Source: Rhodocyclaceae bacterium (GTDB lineage Bacteria; Pseudomonadota; Gammaproteobacteria; Burkholderiales; Rhodocyclaceae). From it: a DNA stretch of 64,000 nt. How positions within the stretch are numbered: position 1 is the first letter of the stretch; each line of letters starts with the position of its first letter. The position numbers and the translations under genes were made by a program. Positions 1-9,658 of this stretch are shown here, in pieces. The stretch lies in contig JAJVIJ010000012.1 of the NCBI GenBank assembly GCA_022072095.1, positions 1 through 64,000 on the forward strand, given 5' to 3'. A model generated the notes under the pieces. That model worked only from the letters and a program-made list of their open reading frames with translations, was not told the DNA's origin and did not search any database.

Positions 1-60
1 CCCGATGAGGTGCGGCAGAACCAGGAGGTCATCAACGCCTACCTGGGTGTCAGCCATTGA
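1..60 (+). CDS. C-terminal end of an ABC transporter ATP-binding protein (LivG-like), partial
   Basis: Nineteen codons and a TGA stop run in from the left edge. The tail ends ...VINAYLGVSH, close to the usual LivG ending in which an EV...I.AYLG stretch closes the ATPase. The next genes are livH, livM and livF, so livG is the missing partner expected here. The fragment is too short for any nucleotide-binding motif to be visible, so the call rests on the tail and on context. Confidence 0.6.
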   Translation, partial: PDEVRQNQEVINAYLGVSH

Positions 61-148
61 CCGCGGTCGACCGCCACCCATGCGTCCATCGGTTCGGTAT
101 CGCGTGCAGACGACTTGCGGCTGACCATATCAAAAGGAGGATCTTGAC

Positions 149-1030
149 GTGCTGTTTTTCATAGAGGTTCTGGTCGGAGGGCTCCTTGCCGGCGTGATGT
201 ATTCCCTGGTAGCGCTCGGTTTCGTTCTGATCTACAAAGCATCGGGCGTGCTCAACTTTGCGCAGGGCTCGCTGGTGCTGTTTGCCGCGCTGACCTTCGT
301 CGGCCTGATGGAAAAGGGCCTGCCGTTCTGGGCGGCGCTGATCGCGGCATTCATCATCATGATCATCGTCGGCGTCCTGACCGAGCGCATCGTGCTGCGC
401 CCGCTCGTCAATCAGCCGCCGATCACGCTGTTCATGGCCACGATCGGCCTGTCCATCCTGATCGAGGGGATCGGGCAGTTGATCTGGGGGGCGCAAGTCC
501 GTGGGCTGGACCTGGGCATCAACGACATTCCGCGCGAGTTTTTCGGAGTCCTGATCAGCCAGTTCGACCTGTTCGCGGCGGGTTGCGCGGCGATATTGGT
601 CATCGTGCTGTCCCTGGTCTTCAATTACACGCGCATCGGACGCGCACTGCGGGCCGTCGCGGACGACCACCAGGCCGCGATGTCCGTCGGCATTCCGCTC
701 AAGGACGTGTGGGCGGTGGTCTGGGCTGCAGCCGGTTTCGTCGCGCTGGTGGCCGGGTTGTTGTGGGGTTCGCGACTGGGCGTGCAGTTCGCGCTGACGC
801 TGGTCGTGCTGAAAGCGCTACCGGTGTTGCTGATCGGTGGCTTCACTTCCATTCCCGGCGCAATCGTCGGCGGCCTGATCGTCGGCGCCGGCGAAAAGTT
901 GGCCGAGGTCTATATCGGCCCGTTCTTTGGCGGTGGTATCGAGAACTGGTTCCCGTATGTGCTCGGTCTGATTTTCCTGCTCATCCGGCCCGATGGGCTG
1001 TTCGGCGAAAAGCACATCCAGCGCGTGTAG
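149..1030 (+). CDS. livH: Branched-chain-type ABC transporter permease LivH
   Basis: Inner-membrane permease, 293 residues, one half of the channel of a HAAT-family importer that takes up branched-chain amino acids or other small carboxylates. It is strongly hydrophobic with about eight membrane segments. The N-terminal half has the family stretch VLIYKASGVLNFAQG, and the EAA-like region with GRALRAVADD lies near residue 170. The start is GTG at 149, preceded by AAAGGAGG at 133-140. It follows the livG remnant by 88 bases and precedes livM by 43, in a typical livGHMF-binding-protein order. The substrate cannot be read from the sequence. Confidence 0.9.
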   Translation: MLFFIEVLVGGLLAGVMYSLVALGFVLIYKASGVLNFAQGSLVLFAALTFVGLMEKGLPFWAALIAAFIIMIIVGVLTERIVLRPLVNQPPITLFMATIGLSILIEGIGQLIWGAQVRGLDLGINDIPREFFGVLISQFDLFAAGCAAILVIVLSLVFNYTRIGRALRAVADDHQAAMSVGIPLKDVWAVVWAAAGFVALVAGLLWGSRLGVQFALTLVVLKALPVLLIGGFTSIPGAIVGGLIVGAGEKLAEVYIGPFFGGGIENWFPYVLGLIFLLIRPDGLFGEKHIQRV

Positions 1031-1073
1031 TGCGATACCCATGCGTCCCAGCCATGCTTGAGGAAACCAACCG

Positions 1074-2141
1074 ATGATTTACCGCGAAACCGGGCAATAC
1101 AAGATCTCCTACGGCGCCGACGAACAGATCTTCCCGATCAAGCAGGACCGTTATGTCATCCTGGCCGTACTGCTGTTTGCGTTTCTGGTGATGCCTTTCC
1201 TGGGCAACGACTACTGGTTCGGTGCGATCCTGATCCCGTTCCTGATCCTGTCGCTTGCGGCGCTCGGCCTGAACATCCTCACCGGATATGCCGGGCAGTT
1301 GTCGCTCGGCTCCGCCGGATTCATGGCCGTCGGCGCGTTCGCCGCCTACAACTTCATGCTGCGCATCGATGGCATGCCGTTTCTGCTGGCGTTCTTTCTG
1401 TCGGGCCTGTGCGCCGCGGCGGTCGGCATCGTCTTCGGGCTGCCCAGCCTGAGGGTGAAAGGCTTCTATCTCGCGGCGGCGACGCTGGCCTCCCAGTTTT
1501 TCATCGAATGGGTGCTGACCAAGTTTCCGTGGTTCACCAACCACAGTGCGTCGGGCGTCATCACTGCGCAGAAGATGGAATTGTTCGGCTTCGCCTTCGA
1601 TACGCCGACCTCCCGTTACTTGCTGACGCTGAGCATCGTCACGCTGCTGGCCTTGTTTGCGAAGAACCTGGTGCGCACACGCACCGGTCGCGACTGGATG
1701 GCGGTGCGCGACATGGACGTCGCCGCCGAGGTCATCGGCATTCCCATACTCAGGACGAAACTGCTGGCGTTTGCGATCAGCTCGTTCTATCTGGGCATCG
1801 CCGGCGCGTTGTGGGCCTACACCTATCTGGGTACCGTCGAACCCCAGGCCTTCGAACTCAATCGCTCGTTCCAGATTCTGTTCATGGTCATCATCGGCGG
1901 CATGGGTACGATCGTCGGCGCATTCTTCGGCGCGGCGTTCATCGTGCTGGTGCCGATTTTCCTGAACCTGCTGTCGTCCGGCCTGTTCGGTGGCGCGGTC
2001 GATCCCGGCATGTTGGCGCACATGGAGCAGCTGGTATTCGGCGCGATGATCATTTTCTTCCTGATCGTCGAGCCGCTTGGGCTCGCGCGGCTGTGGCAAC
2101 TGGGCAAGCAGAAGCTCCGCTTGTGGCCCTTCCCGCATTGA
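1074..2141 (+). CDS. livM: Branched-chain-type ABC transporter permease LivM
   Basis: Second permease of the importer, 355 residues, inner membrane. It has the LivM landmarks LNILTGYAGQLSLG near residue 65 and the cytoplasmic coupling region GRDWMAVRDMDVAAEVIG near residue 205. A hydrophilic N-terminal extension of about 25 residues precedes the first membrane segment. The ATG has a GAGG-type ribosome site upstream. It pairs with LivH to form the heterodimeric channel. The 124-base gap before livF is unusually wide for this operon and holds no gene. Confidence 0.9.
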   Translation: MIYRETGQYKISYGADEQIFPIKQDRYVILAVLLFAFLVMPFLGNDYWFGAILIPFLILSLAALGLNILTGYAGQLSLGSAGFMAVGAFAAYNFMLRIDGMPFLLAFFLSGLCAAAVGIVFGLPSLRVKGFYLAAATLASQFFIEWVLTKFPWFTNHSASGVITAQKMELFGFAFDTPTSRYLLTLSIVTLLALFAKNLVRTRTGRDWMAVRDMDVAAEVIGIPILRTKLLAFAISSFYLGIAGALWAYTYLGTVEPQAFELNRSFQILFMVIIGGMGTIVGAFFGAAFIVLVPIFLNLLSSGLFGGAVDPGMLAHMEQLVFGAMIIFFLIVEPLGLARLWQLGKQKLRLWPFPH

Positions 2142-2265
2142 TGTGTGTCCGTAGCGCAAGCACCGGGGCCATGATCGGCACCCGAAACGATGTTAGAACG
2201 GCTTCGGCCGTGCATGGCACGGCTGCGGCAGCTGTTACACCCCGAAACGGCTTCAAGGAGCCACA

Positions 2266-3087
2266 ATGAGCCAACCGACAACGGATCACGCGCTGCTCAA
2301 CGTTGCAAACGTCGAGGTCATATACAACCACGTCATTCTGGTTCTGAAGGGCGTATCCTTGCAGGTCCCCAAGGGCAAGATCGTCGCGCTGCTGGGCGCG
2401 AATGGTGCCGGCAAGACCACCACGCTGAAGGCGGTATCGAACCTGCTGCGCTCCGAGCGTGGCGATGTCACCAAGGGTTCCATCGAGTTTCAGGGGCAAC
2501 GCGTGGACAGCATGACGCCGGCCGATCTGGTCAAGCGCGGCGTCATTCAGGTCATGGAAGGGCGGCATTGCTTCAAGCACCTGACCGTGGAAGAGAACCT
2601 GCTCACCGGCGCTTATTCGCGCAAGATCAGCCGCGCCGAGCTGAAGCGCGAGTTGGAGCGTGTTTACGCTTTCTTTCCGCGTCTCAAGGAGCGGCGCAAC
2701 TCGCAGTCCGGGTATACCTCGGGTGGCGAGCAGCAGATGACGGCGATCGGACGCGCGCTGATGGCACATCCGTCGATGATCCTGCTGGACGAACCGTCCA
2801 TGGGGTTGGCGCCGCAGATCGTCGAGGAGATTTTCGAGATCGTGCGCGATCTGAATCAGAAGGAGGGCGTCAGCTATCTGCTGGCCGAGCAGAACACCAG
2901 CATCGCGCTCCGCTATGCCGACTATGGCTACATACTCGAGAACGGCCGCGTCGTGATGGATGGTGATGCCAAGGAGTTGGCGAGCAATGAGGACGTGAAG
3001 GAATTCTATCTCGGGATCGGTGGCGGCGAGCGCAAGAGCTTTCGCGACACCAAGCATTATCGCCGGCGCAAGCGCTGGCTGGCGTGA
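2266..3087 (+). CDS. livF: Branched-chain-type ABC transporter ATP-binding protein LivF
   Basis: Cytoplasmic ATPase, 273 residues, which powers the LivHM channel together with LivG. Walker A is GANGAGKTT near residue 45. The signature motif appears in its LivF form TSGGEQQM near residue 150, Walker B is ILLDEPSMGL, and the switch region is the LivF-type LLAEQNTSIAL. The start ATG is preceded by AAGGAG. It is somewhat longer than the usual 235-240 residues because of a basic C-terminal tail ending YRRRKRWLA. The binding protein follows downstream. Confidence 0.92.
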   Translation: MSQPTTDHALLNVANVEVIYNHVILVLKGVSLQVPKGKIVALLGANGAGKTTTLKAVSNLLRSERGDVTKGSIEFQGQRVDSMTPADLVKRGVIQVMEGRHCFKHLTVEENLLTGAYSRKISRAELKRELERVYAFFPRLKERRNSQSGYTSGGEQQMTAIGRALMAHPSMILLDEPSMGLAPQIVEEIFEIVRDLNQKEGVSYLLAEQNTSIALRYADYGYILENGRVVMDGDAKELASNEDVKEFYLGIGGGERKSFRDTKHYRRRKRWLA

Positions 3088-3161
3088 ACCTGTGCTCGAC
3101 ATCGCCATGCTCGGGATCGGATGGCTTGAAGGTTTCGGAAACCGCTTTGGGGAGAATGATG

Positions 3162-4493
3162 ATGGTTCGAGGATTGTTGAGGTTACTGGTGGCTGCGGTG
3201 CCGACCTTGCTGTTTGCGCCGCACTGTCTGGCTCAGGCCAATGAGCAGTTCATTCCGCTGCCGGTCTACAAGACCGGGCCGGTGAGTGCGGTCGGCACCG
3301 GCATGTATGGCGGCGTCATCGACTATTTCGACTACGTCAACAAGAAATATGGTGGCGTGAACGGCGTCAAGCTGGTCTGGGAGGAGTGCGAGACCGCCTT
3401 CCAGGTGGACCGCGCCGTCGAATGCTATGAGCGCCTGAAACGGAAGGGCAGCACCGGTGCGCTGCATTTCATGACCTATCAGACCGGCGCGATCTACGCG
3501 CTGACCGATCGGGCGCGCGCCGACAAGATTCCGCTGGTGCTGTTCAACTCCGGCCGTGCCGATGCGTCCGACGGTCGCGTCTTCCCTTACTCGTTCCCGA
3601 TCGGCACGAACTATCTGAGCGCCAATACCGCGAAGATTCGCTTCATCGGCGCGCAGGAAGGCGGCATGGACAAGCTCAAGGGCAAGAAATTCGTCAATCT
3701 GTACATCGGCAATGCCTATGGCAAGGAGACCATTCCGCTGCTCGAGATCCAGGCGAAGCGCTACGGCTTCGAGGTTACGCATATCGAGGTGCCGATCCCG
3801 GGCACGGAGCAGCAGGCGCAATGGTTGCAGATCCGGCGCATCCAGCCCGACTGGGTGATTCTGAGGCTGGCGGGCGTGCAGGTTCCGGCCGCGCTGAAGA
3901 TGGCGCAGCGCATGGGCTTCCCGACGAGCAAGATGCTCGGCGTCGCGTCGGCAGGGTCCGAGGAGGACGTGATTCCGGCGGGTGATGCGGCGATCGGGTT
4001 CACGGCCTGGGCGCTGGGACCGTCCGGACGCCATTTTCCGGTCGTCAAGGAGATGTACGACCTGCTCTACACCGGCGGCAAGCATGGCAACATGGAAGAT
4101 CCCAATCGTGTTGGCTCGGTCTACTACAATGCCGGCGTGATCAACGGCATCCTGACCGTCGAAGCCATGCGCACAGGCCAGGCCAAGTTCGGCAAACGAC
4201 CGCTGACCGGCGAGGAGATCCAGTGGGCCTATGAACATCTCAAGCTCGACGACAGGCGCCTGAAGGCGCTCGGCGCGGAAAACCTGCTGGCGCCGGTGCG
4301 CCTGTCCTGCGCCGACCATGAGGGCGGATCGCCGGCACGTTTCCATCGCTGGGATGGAAAGAAATGGAACCCGGTCGGTGACTGGGTCCCGACCGACCGA
4401 GCACTCGTCCGTCAATGGGTCGAGGGCTCGGCGGCCAAGTACGCCAAAGACAAGGGCATTACGCCAAGAGACTGCGCGAAGGAAGGCGCATAA
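3162..4493 (+). CDS. Periplasmic substrate-binding protein of the Liv-type ABC importer (copy 1 of 4 in window)
   Basis: A 443-residue periplasmic binding protein of the Peripla_BP_6 (type I fold) family. It has a signal peptide, MVRGLLRLLVAAVPTLLF with cleavage after LAQA. Three ATGs stand in tandem at 3156, 3159 and 3162. The GGAG at 3151-3154 sits at proper distance only from 3162, so that start is chosen. Landmarks include LVWEEC near residue 70, NAYGKETIPLLE near 190 and a C-terminal ITPRDC motif with Cys. The same features recur in the three paralogues at 58-62 kb, but this copy differs most. It is encoded directly after livF and is presumably the cognate receptor. Ligand unknown. Confidence 0.85.
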   Translation: MVRGLLRLLVAAVPTLLFAPHCLAQANEQFIPLPVYKTGPVSAVGTGMYGGVIDYFDYVNKKYGGVNGVKLVWEECETAFQVDRAVECYERLKRKGSTGALHFMTYQTGAIYALTDRARADKIPLVLFNSGRADASDGRVFPYSFPIGTNYLSANTAKIRFIGAQEGGMDKLKGKKFVNLYIGNAYGKETIPLLEIQAKRYGFEVTHIEVPIPGTEQQAQWLQIRRIQPDWVILRLAGVQVPAALKMAQRMGFPTSKMLGVASAGSEEDVIPAGDAAIGFTAWALGPSGRHFPVVKEMYDLLYTGGKHGNMEDPNRVGSVYYNAGVINGILTVEAMRTGQAKFGKRPLTGEEIQWAYEHLKLDDRRLKALGAENLLAPVRLSCADHEGGSPARFHRWDGKKWNPVGDWVPTDRALVRQWVEGSAAKYAKDKGITPRDCAKEGA

Positions 4494-4578
4494 CGGCGTG
4501 GAGTTCTGCTCGGAGTCGATGGGTGCGCGAACGGCAGGCGCCGTTCGCGTCATTGACAGATGAGCCGCAAAGATGAGA

Positions 4579-4597
4579 CGCCAAGCGCAGTTTGGCG
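4579..4597. terminator. Possible bidirectional terminator hairpin between convergent genes
   Basis: CGCCAA and TTGGCG form a six-pair stem with a seven-base loop in the 113-base gap between the converging binding-protein gene and serS. There is no clear T-run on either side, so its activity as an intrinsic terminator is only plausible. Confidence 0.3.
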
Positions 4598-4606
4598 CGG
4601 CGGCGC

Positions 4607-5893
4607 TCAGCGCGGCGGCTTGAGCTCGGTCATGCCGCCGAGATAGGGTCTCAGCGCTTCCGGTACGCCGATACGGCCATCGGCCCGCTGGTAGTTCTCC
4701 AGAATCGCGACCAGGGTCCGACCGACCGCGAGTCCGGAACCGTTCAGGGTGTGCACCAGCGCATTCTTGCCGGTGGCCGACTTGTAGCGGGCACGCAGCC
4801 GACGTGACTGGAAATCCTGAAAATTGGAACACGACGAGATTTCCCGCCAGGCCGATTGCGCGGGCAGCCACACTTCCAGATCGTAGGTCTTGGCGGCCGC
4901 AAAGCCCATATCGCCACGGCACAGCAGCACGCGCCGATAGGGCAGGTCCAGTCGCTCAAGAATCGCTTCGGCATGGCTGGTCAGTGTCTCGAGTGCCTCC
5001 CAGGAACGTTCCGGGTGCTCGATCCAGACGAGTTCGACCTTGTCGAATTGATGCTGACGGATCATGCCGCGCGTGTCGCGACCGTATGATCCGGCCTCGG
5101 AGCGGAAGCACGGCGAATGGCAGACGTAGCGCAGCGGCAGCGCGTCGCCGTCCAATAGGCGATCGCGCACCAGGTTCGTGACCGGCACCTCGGCTGTCGG
5201 AATCAGGTAATAGCGGCCGCCGTCCGCGAGCGGCACATGAAACAGGTCTTCCTCGAACTTGGGCAATTGTCCGGTTCCGAAGACGCTGTGCGGATTGACC
5301 AGGTAGGGGACGTACATCTCGGTGTACCCGTGTTCGCGGCCATGAACATCGAGCATGAACTGGGCGAGTGCCCGGTGCAGCCGTGCGACGTCGCCCGCGA
5401 GTACGGAAAAGCGCGCGCCGCTGATGCGCGCGCCCGCCTCGAAATCCATGCCGAGCAGCGCCTCACCGAGGTCGACGTGATCGCGCACCGGGAAATCGAA
5501 TGCCGTCGGCGTGCCCCAGCGCTTGATTTCGACATTGTCTTCGGCGTTGCGGCCATGCGGAACGCTGGCATGCGGCAGGTTCGGGACGCCGGCGACCAGG
5601 GTATCTATCTCGTGCAGCAAGGCGTTCAGGCGGCTTTCATTGCGCTGCAGTCGATCGAGGACTTCGGCGACCGACCTCATCTCATCGGCCGGATCCTCGC
5701 CCCGGCCCTTCTTGCGGCCGATCTCCCTGGACAGTGCATTGCGTTGCGCCTGCAGCTGCTGCGTCTCGTTCTGCAAGGTTTTGCGCTCGTCCTCGAGCAG
5801 ACGAAAGGCAGCACCGTCGAATTGGAAGCCGCGCGTCGCGAGTTCGCTCTCGACGCGCTCGCCATCATGTCTCAATAGTTGCAGGTCCAGCAT
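4607..5893 (-). CDS. serS: Seryl-tRNA synthetase
   Basis: Class II aminoacyl-tRNA synthetase that charges tRNA-Ser (and tRNA-Sec) in the cytoplasm, 428 residues against about 430 in E. coli. The N-terminal third is the coiled-coil tRNA-binding arm, rich in Glu, Arg and Gln. The catalytic core shows [11 protein letters not shown], motif 2 ([15 protein letters not shown]) and motif 3 ([17 protein letters not shown] near residue 380). The ATG at 5893 gives the canonical [10 protein letters not shown] start. An upstream in-frame TTG at 5920 would add nine residues and is less likely. It lies 96 bases downstream of nirD on the same strand, with no obvious terminator between. Confidence 0.96.
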   Translation of the reverse strand: MLDLQLLRHDGERVESELATRGFQFDGAAFRLLEDERKTLQNETQQLQAQRNALSREIGRKKGRGEDPADEMRSVAEVLDRLQRNESRLNALLHEIDTLVAGVPNLPHASVPHGRNAEDNVEIKRWGTPTAFDFPVRDHVDLGEALLGMDFEAGARISGARFSVLAGDVARLHRALAQFMLDVHGREHGYTEMYVPYLVNPHSVFGTGQLPKFEEDLFHVPLADGGRYYLIPTAEVPVTNLVRDRLLDGDALPLRYVCHSPCFRSEAGSYGRDTRGMIRQHQFDKVELVWIEHPERSWEALETLTSHAEAILERLDLPYRRVLLCRGDMGFAAAKTYDLEVWLPAQSAWREISSCSNFQDFQSRRLRARYKSATGKNALVHTLNGSGLAVGRTLVAILENYQRADGRIGVPEALRPYLGGMTELKPPR

Positions 5894-5989
5894 GTCAGGG
5901 TCTGGGTTGTCGATGGGCAAGCGGTGGATTGTACGTCCAGCTTGCCGCCCGATCGGACCCGGTGCGGACGTGGCCGATGTAGGCTTCGG

Positions 5990-6304
5990 CTAAAGTGCGA
6001 CGAACACGATATCCCCCTCGAGCTTGACCTCGTATCGTCGCGCGCATCCCTCGTCCGGCGAGCATGCCTGACCGCTGCCCAGCTCGATTTGCCAACCATG
6101 CAATGGGCATGTGACCCGATCGCCGGCGACGATGCCCTGGGACAGCGGTCCGCCGCGATGCGGACAGCGGTCCTCGATCGCGAACACGCGGTCGACCGCG
6201 GTCCGGAACACGGCGACATCAGCGCCATCATGTTTCAACACACGTGCGCCCAGGACGGGAATGTCCTCCAGGCCGCACACCTTCACCCAGTCTCCCTGAC
6301 TCAC
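5990..6304 (-). CDS. nirD: Nitrite reductase small subunit NirD (Rieske-type)
   Basis: 104-residue small subunit of the assimilatory NADH nitrite reductase. It carries a complete Rieske pair, CPHRGG and CPLHGW, which would ligate a [2Fe-2S] cluster. The start is a GTG at 6304, one base after the nirB stop, preceded by GGAG six bases upstream. An ATG nearby is in a frame that stops at once, so GTG is preferred. Tight spacing implies translational coupling to nirB. It is the last gene of the nitrate operon before serS. Confidence 0.9.
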   Translation of the reverse strand: MSQGDWVKVCGLEDIPVLGARVLKHDGADVAVFRTAVDRVFAIEDRCPHRGGPLSQGIVAGDRVTCPLHGWQIELGSGQACSPDEGCARRYEVKLEGDIVFVAL

Positions 6305-6305
6305 A

Positions 6306-8771
6306 TCATTCTCCTGCGACGGCGTGGCTTTCGACTCGTATCGGAATGAATTCGTGCGCGGCCTGACCCTGAGCGCGTTCCTCCCAGGGGTCACGATAAT
6401 TCTGCAGCGCGTACAGCAAGCGTTCGTAGAGCGCCTTTCGCTGCGCCGCGTCATCCACGATCTGCTTCTTGACATGCTCCATGCCCACGCGATGCACCCA
6501 ATGCACGGTCCGGTCCAGATAGTGAGCTTCCTCACGGTAGAGCTGCAGGAACGCACCGGTCACTTCGAGCACGTCCTCGCGGGTCGCGACCTTGCACAGG
6601 AACTGTGCGACCTCGGTCTTGATGCCGCCATTGCCCGCCACGTATATCTCCCAGCCCGAGTCGACGCCGATCACGCCCACGTCCTTGATGCCGGCCTCGG
6701 CACAGTTTCTCGGGCAGCCCGATACCGCGAGCTTGACCTTGTGCGGCGACCACATGCCGAACAACATCCTTTCCAGGGTGACGCCCATCTGCATCGAGCT
6801 CTGTGTGCCGAAGCGGCAGTGCTCGTCGCCGACGCAGGTCTTGACGGTGCGCAAGGACTTGCCGTAGGCGTGGCCGGACGGCATGCCGAGATCGCGCCAG
6901 ATGCTCGGCAGATCTTCCTTCCTTACCCCGAGCAGGTCCAGACGCTGGCCGCCGGTCACCTTGACCGTGGGCACCCGATATTTCTCGGCGACCTCGGCGA
7001 TGCGTCGCAGATCGGACGGTGTGGTGAGGCCGCCCCACATCCTCGGCACCACCGAGAACGTACCATCCTTCTGGATATTGGCGTGCGCGCGCTCGTTGAT
7101 GAAACGCGATTGAGGATCGTCCTCGGCCTCGTGCGGCCAGGTCGAAATCAGGTAATAGTTGATCGCGGGCCGGCAGGTCGCACAGCCGTTCGGGCTGCGC
7201 CAGGCGAGCGCTGCATAGACGCTAGGGATCGAGAGCAGCTTGCGCTCGCGGATGGCGCGGCGTACCTCGTCGTGGCTCAGATCGGTGCAGCCGCATACCG
7301 CCTTGTTCTTGCTGTCGGCAGGTTGGTAGGCGCCGCCCACGGTGGAAGCGAGTATCTGCTCGACCAATCCCGTGCACGAGCCACAGGACGAGGACGCCTT
7401 GGTGTGCTTGCGCACTTCGTCCAGCGTGAACAGTCCCTTTTCCTTGATGGCCTTGACGATGGTGCCCTTGCAGACCCCGTTGCAGCCGCAGACCTCGGCC
7501 GTATCCGGCATGCTGGCGGCCTGCGTCTGACCCTTGTGGCCGGCATCGCCCAAATGCGAGCTGACGAAGGACTGGCCGAACATCAGGTGGTCGCGCAGAT
7601 CGCCTATGTTCTGGGTGTCACGCATCAACTGGAAGTACCAGCTTCCGTCTACGGTGTCGCCGTAGAGGACCGCGCCGACCAGGCGATCGCCCTTCAGCAC
7701 CAGTTTCTTGTAAACCCCCCCTTGGCGATCGGAGAGCAGGATTTCCTCGGTGCCTTCGCCGCCCATGAATTCGCCTGCCGAGAACAGGTCGATGCCGGTG
7801 ACCTTGAGTTTGGTCGAGATCACCGAGCCGACATAGCGGCCGATGCCGAATTGCGCGAGATGATTGGCGCACACCCGCGCCTGCTCGAACAGCGGAGCCA
7901 CCAGACCATAGGCCACACCACGGTGCTGGACGCACTCGCCAACGGCATAGATTCGTGGATCGAACGTCTGCATCGTGTCATTGACGACGATGCCACGATC
8001 GCAGTGCAGGCCGGCCGCGCGCGCGAGGTCGATGTTCGGCCGAATGCCGGCAGCCATCACCACCAGATCAGCCGGAATCGTTTCGCCATCGACGAATCTG
8101 ACCGCGCATACGCGTCCGGAATCGCCCCGGACCAGCTCGGCGGTCTGCTTCTGCAACAGAAAGCGCAGCCCGCGCTCCTCCAGCGAAGCCTTCAGCATGT
8201 CGGCCGCATTGCGATCGAGCTGCCTCTCCATGAGCCAGTCCATCAGGTGCACGACCGTAACCTCCATGCCGCGCAGCTTGAGGCCGTTGGCGGCCTCGAG
8301 GCCGAGCAGACCACCACCGATGACCACGGCGTGACGATGCATGCCTGCGGCCTCGATCATCGCCTCGGTGTCGGCGATGTCACGATAAGTGATCACGCCG
8401 GGCAGATCCTTGCCGGGTACAGGCAGAATGAACGGGTTGGAGCCGGTCGCAAGCAACAGCCGGTCGTAGCCGACTTCTATGCCGTCTTCACTGCGGACCA
8501 GGCGGCGATGCCGATCGATTGCGACGACACGCTTGCCGGCGTGTAGCGTAATGCCATGGTCACGATACCAGTCGAGATCGTTGAGCATGATTTCCGGCAG
8601 CGTCATCTCGCCGGCCAGAACCGGCGACAGCAGGATACGGTTGTAGTTGCCGTGCGGCTCGGCGCCGAACACCGTGATCTCATACAGATCGGGAGCGTGC
8701 TTCAACAGCTCCTCCAGTGCGCGGCAACCCGCCATGCCGTTGCCGACCATCACCAATTTCATTTTACGCAT
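6306..8771 (-). CDS. nirB: NAD(P)H nitrite reductase large subunit NirB
   Basis: 821-residue cytoplasmic enzyme reducing nitrite to ammonium with six electrons from NAD(P)H. The N-terminal flavoprotein half has the FAD fingerprint VMVGNGMAG and an NAD-binding GGGLLGLEAANGL. A BFD-like [2Fe-2S] domain follows, with CGCNGVCKG near residue 427 and SSCGSC near 459. The C-terminal sirohaem/4Fe-4S domain has TCVGDEHCRFG near 643 and SGCPRNCAEA near 683, so all four sirohaem-cluster cysteines are present. The ATG at 8771 has GGAGAG upstream. A longer frame reaching 8825 lacks support. A CbiX/SirB-like chelatase at 17.1 kb could supply the sirohaem. Confidence 0.96.
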   Translation of the reverse strand: MRKMKLVMVGNGMAGCRALEELLKHAPDLYEITVFGAEPHGNYNRILLSPVLAGEMTLPEIMLNDLDWYRDHGITLHAGKRVVAIDRHRRLVRSEDGIEVGYDRLLLATGSNPFILPVPGKDLPGVITYRDIADTEAMIEAAGMHRHAVVIGGGLLGLEAANGLKLRGMEVTVVHLMDWLMERQLDRNAADMLKASLEERGLRFLLQKQTAELVRGDSGRVCAVRFVDGETIPADLVVMAAGIRPNIDLARAAGLHCDRGIVVNDTMQTFDPRIYAVGECVQHRGVAYGLVAPLFEQARVCANHLAQFGIGRYVGSVISTKLKVTGIDLFSAGEFMGGEGTEEILLSDRQGGVYKKLVLKGDRLVGAVLYGDTVDGSWYFQLMRDTQNIGDLRDHLMFGQSFVSSHLGDAGHKGQTQAASMPDTAEVCGCNGVCKGTIVKAIKEKGLFTLDEVRKHTKASSSCGSCTGLVEQILASTVGGAYQPADSKNKAVCGCTDLSHDEVRRAIRERKLLSIPSVYAALAWRSPNGCATCRPAINYYLISTWPHEAEDDPQSRFINERAHANIQKDGTFSVVPRMWGGLTTPSDLRRIAEVAEKYRVPTVKVTGGQRLDLLGVRKEDLPSIWRDLGMPSGHAYGKSLRTVKTCVGDEHCRFGTQSSMQMGVTLERMLFGMWSPHKVKLAVSGCPRNCAEAGIKDVGVIGVDSGWEIYVAGNGGIKTEVAQFLCKVATREDVLEVTGAFLQLYREEAHYLDRTVHWVHRVGMEHVKKQIVDDAAQRKALYERLLYALQNYRDPWEERAQGQAAHEFIPIRVESHAVAGE

Positions 8772-8837
8772 CGTCTCTCTCTCCAGGCTGGCGCGAGGTG
8801 GTTCGGATATCAGGGGCGGAGTCATGGCTGGGCCGGT

Positions 8838-9635
8838 TCACGCTGCCTTGTCGACGAAACCGTGCCGGGTGTACAGGAAGTCGATGACTTCCTTGCGGTA
8901 GTGCAGATAACGCTTGTCCTCGGCCAGTTCGACACGATTGCGCGGCCGTGCCAGATCCACGGCCAGGATTTCGCCGATCATCGCCGAGGGACCGTTGGTC
9001 ATCATCGCGATCCGGTCCGACAGCAGCACCGCCTCGTCGACATCGTGCGTGACCATCACGACGGTGCTGCGGGTGCGCGCGACGATCTTCAGCAGTTCGT
9101 CCTGCAGGTAGGCGCGCGTGAGCGCATCGAGGGCACCGAATGGTTCATCGAGCAACAGGATGCGCGGCTCCATCGCCAGCGCCCGGGCGATGCCCACGCG
9201 CTGCTTCATGCCCCCTGATATTTCGTGCGGGTACTTGGCCTCCGCATGCGACAGCTGCACCATGTCCAGTGCCGCCCGCGCCCGGTTCTTGAGCTTCTCC
9301 TTACCCTCCTTGCGGCCGAAGACGCGCTCCACCGCGAGATAGACGTTCTCGAAGCACGTGAGCCACGGCAGCAGTGAGTGGTTTTGAAAGACCACCGCCC
9401 GTTCCGGGCCTGGCCCGGCCACTTCCCTGCCGGCACACAGCATGATGCCTTCGGTGGGCAGCAGCAGGCCGGCAATCAGGTTGAGCAGGGTCGACTTGCC
9501 GCAACCCGAATGGCCGATCAGGCTGACGAACTCACCTTCCTCGATGGACAGGTCGATATTGCGCAGTGCGACAAACGGCCCTTTGCGGGTCGCGAAGCGC
9601 ATGCCGACGTTTTCGATTTGCAGAATCTTTCCCAT
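8838..9635 (-). CDS. nrtD: Nitrate/nitrite ABC transporter ATP-binding protein (NrtD/NasD type)
   Basis: Cytoplasmic ATPase of 265 residues for nitrate import. Walker A is GHSGCGKST near residue 42, the signature motif is EISGGMKQRVGIARAL, Walker B is ILLLDEPFGALD and the switch His is in VMVTHDVDEA. It is a single ATPase domain without the NrtA-like extension of NrtC, so the NrtD/NasD label fits best. The start ATG at 9635 has GGAGGAGG about ten bases upstream. It lies between nrtB (23-base gap) and nirB (66-base gap). Confidence 0.9.
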   Translation of the reverse strand: MGKILQIENVGMRFATRKGPFVALRNIDLSIEEGEFVSLIGHSGCGKSTLLNLIAGLLLPTEGIMLCAGREVAGPGPERAVVFQNHSLLPWLTCFENVYLAVERVFGRKEGKEKLKNRARAALDMVQLSHAEAKYPHEISGGMKQRVGIARALAMEPRILLLDEPFGALDALTRAYLQDELLKIVARTRSTVVMVTHDVDEAVLLSDRIAMMTNGPSAMIGEILAVDLARPRNRVELAEDKRYLHYRKEVIDFLYTRHGFVDKAA

Positions 9636-9658
9636 GGCGGATAGCCTCCTCCGTAATG

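Noticed and set aside
6324..8546. 740-codon plus-strand open frame opposite nirB
   Set aside because: Antisense shadow of a well-supported gene, low-complexity composition and no domain.
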